Source of the DNA: JBEKYH01 sp049511115 | Lineage (GTDB): Bacteria > Planctomycetota > Phycisphaerae > Tepidisphaerales > Tepidisphaeraceae | Reading direction: 5' to 3' | DNA length: 9,169 bases | Assembly: GCA_049511115.1 (NCBI GenBank) | Contig: JBEKYH010000173.1 | Location: 1 to 9,169, forward strand | Shown here: piece after piece, positions 1 through 5,898 of the stretch | Layout: each line of letters starts with the position of its first letter | Position numbering within the stretch: position 1 is the stretch's first letter | The notes under the pieces: generated by a model | What the model was told of the DNA's origin: nothing | The model's input: the letters and a program-made list of their open reading frames with translations, nothing else | Database searches by the model: none | Position numbers and translations under genes: made by a program

Positions 1-167
1 ACGGTTGCGCCAAACCCGGCCGCCGCGCCGCCGCCGAGTCCCAGGCCCAAAACCACCACAATCAGCAACCCCAGGACGATCACCAGCCCGATTGTCTGGC
101 GGCTGCGCGCCTCAATCCGCACATCCTTGGCGATAAGCTGAAGAAGTTGTTGCAGGGCGAGGGGCAT
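1..167 (-). CDS. ccmB: CcmB, heme exporter membrane subunit (N-terminal part only)
   Basis: This is the first 55 codons of a gene that continues past the left edge. It starts at the ATG at 167-165. The protein begins with a short amphipathic stretch, then KDVRIEARSRQTIG, then a hydrophobic segment rich in Val, Leu and Ile (about residues 29-45). A KD-x-x-x-E-x-R-S-R motif just before the first membrane helix is characteristic of CcmB, the permease subunit of the CcmAB ABC transporter. In System I, CcmAB uses ATP to release holo-CcmE from the CcmC complex. The gene follows ccmA in the same direction after 53 bp, the usual partner order. The spacer holds one arm of a large inverted repeat, so ccmB translation or transcription could be dampened relative to ccmA. 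Purine-rich sequence (GGGGAGAAAGAGAAG) precedes the start. The call rests on the N-terminus plus context. Confidence 0.85.
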   Translation of the reverse strand, partial: MPLALQQLLQLIAKDVRIEARSRQTIGLVIVLGLLIVVVLGLGLGGGAAAGFGAT

Positions 168-191
168 AAGCTTCTTCTCTTTCTCCCCACA

Positions 192-246
192 TAGGGTCCG
201 CACTGCGGACCACAACACGGCTAAACGGTCCGCAGTGCGGACCCTA
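192..246. repeat. Perfect 20-bp inverted repeat around the ccmA stop codon
   Basis: The arm at 192-211 (TAGGGTCCGCACTGCGGACC) is the exact reverse complement of 227-246, with a 15-nt spacer. Each arm also contains a 17-bp palindrome of its own (GGTCCGCA, one base, TGCGGACC), so the unit can fold as one long hairpin or two short ones. The ccmA stop codon (complement of 221-223) lies in the spacer, and the right arm is translated as part of the CcmA tail. There is no T-rich run after the stem on the minus strand, so a classical intrinsic terminator is unlikely. It looks like a dispersed palindromic (REP-type) element. Confidence 0.85.
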
Positions 247-1168
247 CGCGGTCGGCGGCGGCTGCATCTCTGGTCCCCTCTCCCTGTACGCAGGGAGAGG
301 GATAGGGTGAGGGTTGCATTTGAGTTTGCATCGCCGCTCGGTCTGCCAAAGAACCCTCACCCCAACCCTCTCCCTGACTACATGGAGAGAGAGGAAGTCC
401 AACGGCAATCGCCTTGCCGTCAGCCAAATCAACTTCCATGAACCCGGACATCTCCGCGAGCACCTCGCCGGCTTCCATGCCATCGGCGCGCTTGTCCAAT
501 GCAACTCTGCCGTCGCGGAGGACGACGATTCGCTCCGCCAACCGCAGGCTCTGCGAGACATCATGATTCACCATCACAATCGTCTTCCCCGCCCGATGGA
601 GGTCTTCCAGCAGCCGCTCGACCGCCGCCGCTCCGGGAACATCCAGGCCAGCAAACGGCTCATCCGCCAGCAGCAAATCCGGTTCATGCACGAGCGCCCG
701 GGCAATCGAGACGCGCTGAGTCATGCCACGGCTGAATACTTTCACCGCATCATCCGCCCGATTGCTTAAGCCCACGATTTCCAACAATTCCGTCGCGCGC
801 TGCCGGGGATTGCGCACGCCGTACAACTTGGCAAACAGCTCGAGATTCTCCCGCGCCGTCAAATCGCGATAGAGCATGGATTGGTGTCCGATCAGGCCCA
901 GGCGTCCGCGCGCCGCCAGCGCGTTCTTAGGAAGCGTCATCCCAAAGAGGCGAAGCTCGCCGCTGCTCGGGGTGGACAGCGTCGCCAGCAGCTTCAGGAG
1001 CGTCGTCTTGCCCGCGCCGTTGACGCCGAGGATCACGACGTACTCGCCGCCCGCGACCGCCAGGTCGATCCCCTTCAGCACCGGCCGGTCATCCAATGTC
1101 TTGACCAGGCCGGTCGCGGAGATCGCGCAGGGAGCTTGCGTGGAAGTTGCCACTCTATCGGCGGCCAT
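221..1168 (-). CDS. ccmA: CcmA, heme exporter ATP-binding subunit, with a repeat-derived C-terminal tail
   Basis: This is the ATPase of the CcmAB ABC transporter, acting on the cytoplasmic face of the inner membrane to drive release of heme-loaded CcmE. All ABC motifs are present: Walker A GVNGAGKTT (48-56), Q-loop Gln96, signature SRGMTQR (146-152), Walker B LLLADEP with Glu170 (165-171), D-loop GLD (174-176) and H-loop His202. The protein is 315 residues, whereas CcmA is usually about 200-240. Residues 1 to about 257 form the ABC domain. Residues 259-315 are encoded by two REP-like elements and one arm of an inverted repeat, giving a tail with two SPC-x-QGEG segments that is probably not functional. 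The start at 1168 overlaps the end of the upstream ORF by 14 nt and has GAGG upstream, which suggests translational coupling. The family call is very secure; CcmA rather than another ABC ATPase follows from the flanking ccmF and ccmB. Confidence 0.95.
   Translation of the reverse strand: MAADRVATSTQAPCAISATGLVKTLDDRPVLKGIDLAVAGGEYVVILGVNGAGKTTLLKLLATLSTPSSGELRLFGMTLPKNALAARGRLGLIGHQSMLYRDLTARENLELFAKLYGVRNPRQRATELLEIVGLSNRADDAVKVFSRGMTQRVSIARALVHEPDLLLADEPFAGLDVPGAAAVERLLEDLHRAGKTIVMVNHDVSQSLRLAERIVVLRDGRVALDKRADGMEAGEVLAEMSGFMEVDLADGKAIAVGLPLSPCSQGEGWGEGSLADRAAMQTQMQPSPYPSPCVQGEGTRDAAAADRVGSALRTV
275..313. repeat. REP-like palindromic element, copy 1, inside the ccmA reading frame
   Basis: A perfect 11-bp stem (CCCTCTCCCTG at 276-286, complement at 291-301) with a 4-nt loop is followed by ATAGGGTGAGGG. 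Its reverse complement closely matches copy 2 at 354-394, so the two copies are in inverted orientation about 40 bp apart, as in paired REP (BIME-type) arrangements. It is translated as the PSPYPSPCVQGEG part of the CcmA tail. Confidence 0.8.
354..394. repeat. REP-like palindromic element, copy 2, inside the ccmA reading frame
   Basis: It begins CCCTCACCCCAACCCTCTCC and ends in a GGAGAGAGAGG arm. It aligns with the reverse complement of copy 1, with differences clustered in the loop and in a few stem bases, so this copy's stem is imperfect. On the minus strand it encodes the PLSPCSQGEGWGEG segment of the CcmA tail. The repeat begins at CcmA residue 259, right where the conserved ABC domain has ended. 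Confidence 0.75.
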
Positions 1169-2414
1169 GGCTGTTGCCTCGGTTGGCTTGCTTTGCGGTC
1201 GCCTTCACCGGCTCCGGCGTGCGCTTGACCATCAGGAGCAGCGCGCCGGCGAACAATATCACCAGCGCTCCGATCCCCGCCACGGCCTTGGCGACACTTG
1301 ACCCGATCACGCCCGCCTCCGCCGGTGCGTCAGCAGGCTGATCCGCCGCTCCGGTCGGGGAGGTCGCGCCGGAAGCGGCGGCAGCCTTCAGACCGGATAC
1401 GGTGAGACTCACCGACTGCCCGGCCTCGAGAGAGGTGGCCATGAAATAACGGGTCTTATTGCCCTTGTCGTCCATCTGTTCCGAGCCCATCGCCTGCAAG
1501 CCAGTGCTCGTCACGGTCGTTCCGTCATCAGGAATGAAGACCAGTACATGTCCGACTTTCGCCGGCGAAGTCGCCGTGAGCACTGCCTGCCCGTTATGGG
1601 CGGGGATCGTATATTGCAATTGATACCGCTCTTCTCCGGGCACCAGCGCCTGGCGGCTGATGAGCTTTCCATTCACGAACTGCGCGGCGCCTCCGTCGAG
1701 ATCGCCGGCCGTCTTCACGTCCGTCGCGCCCGCTGACAGCGGCAGCTCGAACGTCGTCTTGTCCGCATTGCCGGTCCAGGCCTTATCGCCCGGCGTGGTA
1801 ATCGCGAGCATCTCCATGACGTTAATGCCGGTCGCCGTCGGCTGAATCATCACGTGCCGCATGGTCACCGACCATGCCGGAGCCACCGTAGTTGTCTCGT
1901 ACACCGGCACGTCCAGGCTCTGCACCGGATGATCCGCGTCCAGCGCCTCGCCCGCCGTTGTAAACACCACGCCGCCGTGGGTAATCTTCACCACCGGCTG
2001 AATGCCGAATCGCGCCGGCAAACCCGTCACATTAAGCGTGCCGTTGGTCGCCAGCCGCGTGCTGCTGGTATCCAGCAACTGACCGCGCACATAAAGCTCC
2101 ACGGTCACCGGATCGGCGCCGATTGCCGGCCCGCCCGGCGTGCTCTGCACGGCGCGAACCTTCACCACGCCGTCGGCGGCGGGCTGCGTCGTCGCGCCGG
2201 CGCCCATTCCTTCCACGCCGGGATGTCCCGGCGGAAGCGCGCTCGGATCAGCGCTTGGATTGGCTCCGTCGAGCTGCGACAAATCGGGATGCCCCGGCGG
2301 CAGATTCGGGTTCGCCTGAGCGGACGCCATTTTCGGCGCGCTGGCGGTTAATACGGCAAAAACACAGGCAATCGCGGCGGCCGAGGTCGCCAGCACGGGC
2401 TTCTTCGCGTTCAT
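1155..2414 (-). CDS. Exported, C-terminally anchored beta-rich protein (nested start within the ccmF frame)
   Basis: Met657 of the long ORF looks like the start of a separate 419-residue protein. It is preceded by AAGGGAG (complement of 2421-2427) at 6-nt spacing. It opens with a textbook signal peptide: MNAKK, a hydrophobic core, then ASA/Q near residue 32. The mature part has two LPPGHP motifs (residues 38-43 and 60-65), a TTQP linker, and then roughly 250 residues of strand-rich sequence reminiscent of carboxypeptidase-regulatory or Ig-like folds. A single transmembrane helix near residues 375-397 (GIGALVILFAGALLLMV) precedes a basic tail. The predicted topology is a periplasmic domain anchored in the inner membrane. 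I do not recognise a named family. Its place between ccmF and ccmA suggests a role in cytochrome maturation, perhaps as apocytochrome or heme-delivery partner where CcmH is absent. That role is inference from position only. Confidence 0.6.
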   Translation of the reverse strand: MNAKKPVLATSAAAIACVFAVLTASAPKMASAQANPNLPPGHPDLSQLDGANPSADPSALPPGHPGVEGMGAGATTQPAADGVVKVRAVQSTPGGPAIGADPVTVELYVRGQLLDTSSTRLATNGTLNVTGLPARFGIQPVVKITHGGVVFTTAGEALDADHPVQSLDVPVYETTTVAPAWSVTMRHVMIQPTATGINVMEMLAITTPGDKAWTGNADKTTFELPLSAGATDVKTAGDLDGGAAQFVNGKLISRQALVPGEERYQLQYTIPAHNGQAVLTATSPAKVGHVLVFIPDDGTTVTSTGLQAMGSEQMDDKGNKTRYFMATSLEAGQSVSLTVSGLKAAAASGATSPTGAADQPADAPAEAGVIGSSVAKAVAGIGALVILFAGALLLMVKRTPEPVKATAKQANRGNSHGRR

Positions 2415-4382
2415 GACAGTCTCCCTTGTATTTCGAATGAAGATCACTTCCAGCCGCGGCAGCAGGCAGATCAGTCCGCCGATCGCCACCAGCCAGCCCC
2501 CGGCCCACAGCCAGCTCACCAGCGGATTCACGATCACCTCCATCGCGACATTCGTCCCGTCCGTGTTCCAACTGGCCAGATTCACGTACACATCGCGCTT
2601 CCACGTCGATTCAATCGCCACCACGCTGCTGGGCTGATCTTCCCACTTGTTATAGAAGCGACGTTGGGGCCGAAGCGTCATCGCTCTTCCGCTCGAATCC
2701 ACGGCGGTCACGCTGGCTTGGACCATGGTGTAGTTAGGTCCCTGGCTCTGGACAATCGAATCCAGCGTCACATGCATGCCGGCCACATCGGTTGATCCGC
2801 CGGGATTCAGTTGAAATGTCTGCTTGGCGCTGAATACGCTCGATCCGACCACGCCGACCACTACCATGACAATCCCAACATGCGCCAGTTGCGCTCCGTA
2901 GCGCCGCTGGTTTCCGATCAAAACGCGCGGCAGCGCCAGCAGGGCGTTCTCATGATGGCTGCGAACAATTACCGCATGAGCCAGGTCGATGACGATCACG
3001 CTCACCGCCGCGGCCGCAATCGCGGCGCACGCCACGGCCCACGCGCTATGCACGCCAATGATCCAGATGGCCGCCGCTGCAATCAGTGCAATCACCGTGG
3101 GAACAACCAGACCCGTTTTGAGGCGCCGCGCCGCGTCTTTGCCGTATCCAAGCAAGGGGCCGCAGGCCATGAGCGCCGCCAGCAGCATCGCCACCGGGCC
3201 AAACGCCTTGTTGTAAAAGGCCGCGCCAAGCGTGGTTCGCGTACCGGTAATTCCGCCGGATATGGCCGGAAAAACCGTCCCCAGGAGCACGACTACCGTG
3301 ATCCCGCATAGGAGCACGTTACCCGCCAGGAATCCGCCCTCGCGCCCCAGCAGTCCGTCGATCGCGTGGTCCGGGCGCAACTTCTTCAGCCGCCAGACCA
3401 GGAGGCTCACGCAGAACACCGTCGTAATGCCCAAAAACGCCAGAAAGAAATTCCCCACCAGCGATTGGCCGAAACTATGCACCGAATCCACCAGCCCGCT
3501 GCGCGTGATATATGTTCCGAAGATGCAGAGGATAAACGTCGCCGCCAGCAACACGGCGTTCCAAATCCGGAACATGCCGCGATGCTGCTGCACCATGATC
3601 GAGTGAAGAAACGCGGTGCCCGTGAGCCAGGGCAACAGCGAGGCGTTTTCGACTGGGTCCCACGCCCAATACCCGCCCCAGCCCAGTTCGACATACGCCC
3701 ACTTGGCGCCGAGCAGAATGCCGATGGTCAGGAATAACCAGGCCGCCAGCGCCCACCGCCGCGCGGAGCCAATCCACTTTTCATCGCCCCCTCCGCAAAT
3801 CAGCGCCCCCACCATCAAGGCAAACGGAATGGTGAATCCCGCATATCCCAGGAACAGCGTTGGCGGATGTGCGATCATCCCTGAGTCCTGCAGCATCGGA
3901 TTCAGCCCGTTTCCATCGGCCGGCGCTGTCGCGATTGTCGTGAACGGATCAGCCGCGAAGAGAATCAACAGTCCAAAAAACCCACAGACAGTCGCCAGGG
4001 TTGCAGTGACCGCCGCCGATTGCCCGATGGATTGCTCGCGATTCAAGGTAAACACCGCCACCGCGCTCATCGCGGCCAGCAGCAGCGCCCACAGCAGCAG
4101 GCTACCTTCCTGGCCCGCCCAGAAGGCGGCCAGCTTGTATCCCGTCGGCAGCGCCCGCTCGGTAAATTCCGCGACATAATTCAAGGAAAAGTCGCTATTC
4201 AACAGGCTCGCCACCAGCGCCGCCGACGCAACGCCAAACATCAGCGCCACCGCCGCAATCGCGCATCGCGCCGCGAGCAAAGCCTTTTCCGCCTGGAATC
4301 GCACCGCCGCGAGCGACGCCAAAATAGCCGCCGCCGCGAGCAACACCGCCAGAGTCAGGCCGATTTCGCCGATCGTGCTCAT
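1155..4382 (-). CDS. ccmF: CcmF heme lyase component in frame with a C-terminal secreted/anchored protein
   Basis: CcmF takes heme from holo-CcmE and ligates it to CxxCH apocytochromes in the periplasm. Residues 1-656 are a complete, multi-spanning CcmF. The WWD domain is GWGGYWAWDPVENASLLPW (234-252). The expected heme-ligating histidines are present: periplasmic His172 (AHPPTLFLGY) and His302 (DSVHSFG), and membrane His260 and His501. E. coli CcmF is 647 residues, so 656 is full length. The frame then continues without a stop for 419 residues, starting at Met657 with an obvious signal-peptide-like segment, for a total of 1075. The start at 4382 overlaps the ccmE stop (ATGA), implying coupling; the 3' end overlaps ccmA by 14 nt. 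Either this is a real fusion or the ccmF stop has been lost (or misread) and two proteins are made (see the nested entry at 1155-2414). The CcmF identity is very secure. Confidence 0.95.
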   Translation of the reverse strand: MSTIGEIGLTLAVLLAAAAILASLAAVRFQAEKALLAARCAIAAVALMFGVASAALVASLLNSDFSLNYVAEFTERALPTGYKLAAFWAGQEGSLLLWALLLAAMSAVAVFTLNREQSIGQSAAVTATLATVCGFFGLLILFAADPFTTIATAPADGNGLNPMLQDSGMIAHPPTLFLGYAGFTIPFALMVGALICGGGDEKWIGSARRWALAAWLFLTIGILLGAKWAYVELGWGGYWAWDPVENASLLPWLTGTAFLHSIMVQQHRGMFRIWNAVLLAATFILCIFGTYITRSGLVDSVHSFGQSLVGNFFLAFLGITTVFCVSLLVWRLKKLRPDHAIDGLLGREGGFLAGNVLLCGITVVVLLGTVFPAISGGITGTRTTLGAAFYNKAFGPVAMLLAALMACGPLLGYGKDAARRLKTGLVVPTVIALIAAAAIWIIGVHSAWAVACAAIAAAAVSVIVIDLAHAVIVRSHHENALLALPRVLIGNQRRYGAQLAHVGIVMVVVGVVGSSVFSAKQTFQLNPGGSTDVAGMHVTLDSIVQSQGPNYTMVQASVTAVDSSGRAMTLRPQRRFYNKWEDQPSSVVAIESTWKRDVYVNLASWNTDGTNVAMEVIVNPLVSWLWAGGWLVAIGGLICLLPRLEVIFIRNTRETVMNAKKPVLATSAAAIACVFAVLTASAPKMASAQANPNLPPGHPDLSQLDGANPSADPSALPPGHPGVEGMGAGATTQPAADGVVKVRAVQSTPGGPAIGADPVTVELYVRGQLLDTSSTRLATNGTLNVTGLPARFGIQPVVKITHGGVVFTTAGEALDADHPVQSLDVPVYETTTVAPAWSVTMRHVMIQPTATGINVMEMLAITTPGDKAWTGNADKTTFELPLSAGATDVKTAGDLDGGAAQFVNGKLISRQALVPGEERYQLQYTIPAHNGQAVLTATSPAKVGHVLVFIPDDGTTVTSTGLQAMGSEQMDDKGNKTRYFMATSLEAGQSVSLTVSGLKAAAASGATSPTGAADQPADAPAEAGVIGSSVAKAVAGIGALVILFAGALLLMVKRTPEPVKATAKQANRGNSHGRR
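2421..2427 (-). promoter_or_regulatory. Ribosome binding site for internal start at 2414
   Basis: The minus strand reads AAGGGAG, six bases before an ATG that begins a signal peptide. A Shine-Dalgarno sequence this well placed inside an open frame argues that translation starts here independently of, or in addition to, read-through from ccmF. Confidence 0.6.
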
Positions 4383-4780
4383 GATGCCGCTCCGGTCTTC
4401 GTTTCATATTTGCTGGCGCACTTGGTCATCATCACGTCCGCCTGAAACTTGCCGGCGGCGTTCAACTGCCCTTCGACGATCACGTCGCGCCCCGCCTGAA
4501 ACATGTCGGGGATCATGCCGTGAAATTCGACGGGGATTTGGGCGTTTGTGCCCTTGAGCAAAAAGTTCGCCGTCAGCGCCGCCGGCGATGATAAGAATTG
4601 ATCCTTCTCCACCGTCCCATACAGCCGCACGCGCTGCGTTTTGTATTGCTCGCCCGAGGTGAATTGATCGACGCTCAGGTGATACACCCACCCTTGCCGC
4701 GCTCCGGCGAACGCCAGGTAGCTCAGCGCCCCGACAAACACCACGCTGGCAATTCCGATCTTTAATCCGATGCGATTCAT
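4379..4780 (-). CDS. ccmE: CcmE, periplasmic heme chaperone, CxxxY variant
   Basis: CcmE holds heme covalently in the periplasm and passes it to CcmF. The 133-residue protein has an N-terminal anchor helix (about residues 8-26), then the compact beta-barrel (OB-type) domain with recognisable family patterns RVRLYGTVEKD (50-60), IPVEFHGMIPDMFQAGRDVIVEG (82-104) and a C-terminal KCASKYE. Canonical CcmE binds heme through His in HxxxY. Here the position is Cys121, giving C121-x-x-x-Y125, the variant described for Desulfovibrio, archaea and some other bacteria whose System I lacks a recognisable CcmH. It is the first gene of the operon. GGGAG (complement of 4786-4790) precedes the start, and the TGA overlaps the ccmF ATG. 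A sigma-54-like promoter lies just upstream at 4815-4829. Confidence 0.95.
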   Translation of the reverse strand: MNRIGLKIGIASVVFVGALSYLAFAGARQGWVYHLSVDQFTSGEQYKTQRVRLYGTVEKDQFLSSPAALTANFLLKGTNAQIPVEFHGMIPDMFQAGRDVIVEGQLNAAGKFQADVMMTKCASKYETKTGAAS

Positions 4781-4814
4781 GGCTGCTCCCGGCTAAGGAA
4801 CCGCCTCATCTATC

Positions 4815-4829
4815 ACAATTCCGGTGCCA
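4815..4829 (-). promoter_or_regulatory. Candidate sigma-54 (-24/-12) promoter for the ccm operon
   Basis: On the minus strand the sequence is TGGCACCGGAATTGT, against consensus TGGCACGRNNNTTGC. Ten of the twelve defined positions match and the spacing is exact. The mismatches are G to C at position 7 and the final C to T in the -12 element; the second is normally well conserved and lowers confidence. The predicted start, near 4803, leaves a leader of about 22 nt that still includes the GGGAG ribosome site. Confidence 0.45.
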
Positions 4830-4898
4830 ACCGCCGAGAATCGAATATCCCGCCCTCTAGCCCCCTGGCAGCGGTAATTCCTTCTCAAAGTTGGGAGA

Positions 4899-4927
4899 CC
4901 CCGCGCGGTGAGCCTCCCCGCGCTGGG
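4899..4927. promoter_or_regulatory. Imperfect 29-bp palindrome, candidate shared activator site
   Basis: The core is GCGCGGTGAG (4903-4912), a central C at 4913, then CTCCCCGCGC (4914-4923), with 9 of 10 pairs matching. After one mismatched pair, CCC (4899-4901) and GGG (4925-4927) extend the symmetry to 12 of 14 pairs. Its centre is about 104 bp upstream of the predicted plus-strand start and about 110 bp upstream of the predicted minus-strand start, the distance at which sigma-54 enhancer-binding proteins typically bind. Confidence 0.45.
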
Positions 4928-4990
4928 AACCGACCACGCGTCAAACCCCTCAAAAACCCACGAGTTGCCGCAAAGGCATTCTTTCTGAGG

Positions 4991-5005
4991 TGGTATGGAA
5001 CTTGC
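4991..5005 (+). promoter_or_regulatory. Candidate sigma-54 (-24/-12) promoter for the cytochrome cluster
   Basis: The sequence is TGGTATGGAACTTGC, matching the TGGCACGRNNNTTGC consensus at ten of twelve defined positions with exact spacing. Both key dinucleotides (GG of -24 and GC of -12) are intact. The predicted start is near 5017, giving a leader of about 85 nt before the ATG at 5102. Confidence 0.55.
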
Positions 5006-5046
5006 CCAATAGCCTTGCAGCGTAGGACCCAGACCAGACGGCGCTG

Positions 5047-5062
5047 ATCGGTGCGTACCGAT
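5047..5062 (+). promoter_or_regulatory. Small hairpin in the predicted 5' leader
   Basis: ATCGGT and ACCGAT form a perfect 6-bp stem around a 4-nt loop (GCGT). It lies between the predicted transcription start and the ribosome site of the tetraheme cytochrome gene. It could be a repressor half-site pair or a stabilising 5' hairpin; it is also short enough to be chance. Confidence 0.3.
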
Positions 5063-5101
5063 GCCCGTTTTTGAAAGTCCAATCAGACAAGGAGAACCCC
5101 A

Positions 5102-5887
5102 ATGAGACATCCCAAGTTATGGCTTGGGACTGTCGCACTTTGCTTCTGTTTCGCGGCGCAAGCCATCGCACAGAGCATTTCGACCAGTCCCCACAACCTC
5201 AACAATGTTGAGACCGGAGCGACGTACACCACGGGTGGCGCTACGGTTTCAGTTACAGGCCCGAAGACGACCGGTGAAATCTGCCGGCCGTGTCATACGC
5301 CTCACATCGCCCCCTACAACAGCGGCGATCTGCTGTGGAACCACGACGTGAACATGGGCGCGACTTACACCATGTACACCGCCGTTCACACCACGGCTAA
5401 CAGCGGCCCCGGCGGCAGCAGTTCCAACCCCGAGTTGGACACCACCAGCCGCCTGTGCCTCTCCTGCCATGATGGCGCCATTGCCGTTGACAGCTACGGC
5501 GGCTCCACCAGCGGCACCCTGTTCATGGGAAGCATCGCGTCGAAGTACGGAACCGGCCAAGACATGATCGCCGGCCCGTCACACAACGATCTGTCGGCTG
5601 ATCATCCGGTCGGCGTCGGATATCCGGGCTTGTCCGCGACCATTAGCGGCAGCGGCGCGGTTTCCGGCGAATCCTGGACGCCCGTCACGGGATATAACGA
5701 TCCGACACAGACCAACTTCACCTCCGGCGGCGTTGACGGCCTGGCGGCGGTGAACCTCGTCCCCCTGCCCAACGGGCTGGTGGGCGTCGGCTGCGGAACC
5801 TGTCATGAACCCCACGACTTCACTCAGTTGTTCGTGCGCATGAACAATTCCGGCAGCGCCCTGTGCCTCAAGTGCCACAACAAATAA
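5102..5887 (+). CDS. Exported tetraheme c-type cytochrome
   Basis: This 261-residue protein has a Sec signal peptide (MRHPK, hydrophobic core, cleavage near AIA/Q at about residue 23) and four CxxCH heme-attachment motifs: CRPCH (61-65), CLSCH (119-123), CGTCH (231-235) and CLKCH (255-259). The first and third continue as CHTPH and CHEPH, as is common in the doubled-CxxCH/cytochrome c3-like superfamily. The long glycine-, serine- and threonine-rich stretch between motifs two and three (about 124-230) carries extra His (161, 168) that could serve as distal ligands. There is no lipobox, so it is probably a soluble periplasmic electron carrier, or is exported further. Its strong AAGGAG site and the sigma-54-like promoter make it the first gene of the plus-strand block. 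It is a likely client of the divergent ccm operon. The cytochrome assignment is certain; the exact role and redox partner are not. Confidence 0.93.
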   Translation: MRHPKLWLGTVALCFCFAAQAIAQSISTSPHNLNNVETGATYTTGGATVSVTGPKTTGEICRPCHTPHIAPYNSGDLLWNHDVNMGATYTMYTAVHTTANSGPGGSSSNPELDTTSRLCLSCHDGAIAVDSYGGSTSGTLFMGSIASKYGTGQDMIAGPSHNDLSADHPVGVGYPGLSATISGSGAVSGESWTPVTGYNDPTQTNFTSGGVDGLAAVNLVPLPNGLVGVGCGTCHEPHDFTQLFVRMNNSGSALCLKCHNK

Positions 5888-5898
5888 GGAAGGCGCCG

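Larger units (their letters stand above)
4781..5101. other. Divergent intergenic regulatory region between the ccm and cytochrome blocks
   Basis: No convincing gene lies in these 321 bases. They hold a sigma-54-like element facing each way (4815-4829 minus, 4991-5005 plus), an imperfect palindrome between them (4899-4927), a small hairpin in the predicted plus-strand leader (5047-5062), and the AAGGAG ribosome site of the tetraheme gene (5089-5094, 7 nt before the ATG). I found no convincing sigma-70 -35/-10 pair in either direction. Confidence 0.7.

Noticed and set aside
275..394. A possible CRISPR or other regular repeat array near the left edge.
   Set aside because: There are only two copies, in inverted orientation and imperfect, with one spacer of about 40 bp. 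This fits paired REP elements, not a CRISPR.
235..769. Plus-strand open frames opposite ccmA, including one with a HPNPLP-type segment.
   Set aside because: These are the reverse readings of the REP-like repeats and of the ABC ATPase gene, with no independent support.
4793..5110. A 105-codon minus-strand frame filling the divergent intergenic gap.
   Set aside because: It has no convincing ribosome site, its composition is unlike a folded protein, and it covers both promoter elements and the palindrome. It would also overlap the start of the tetraheme gene.
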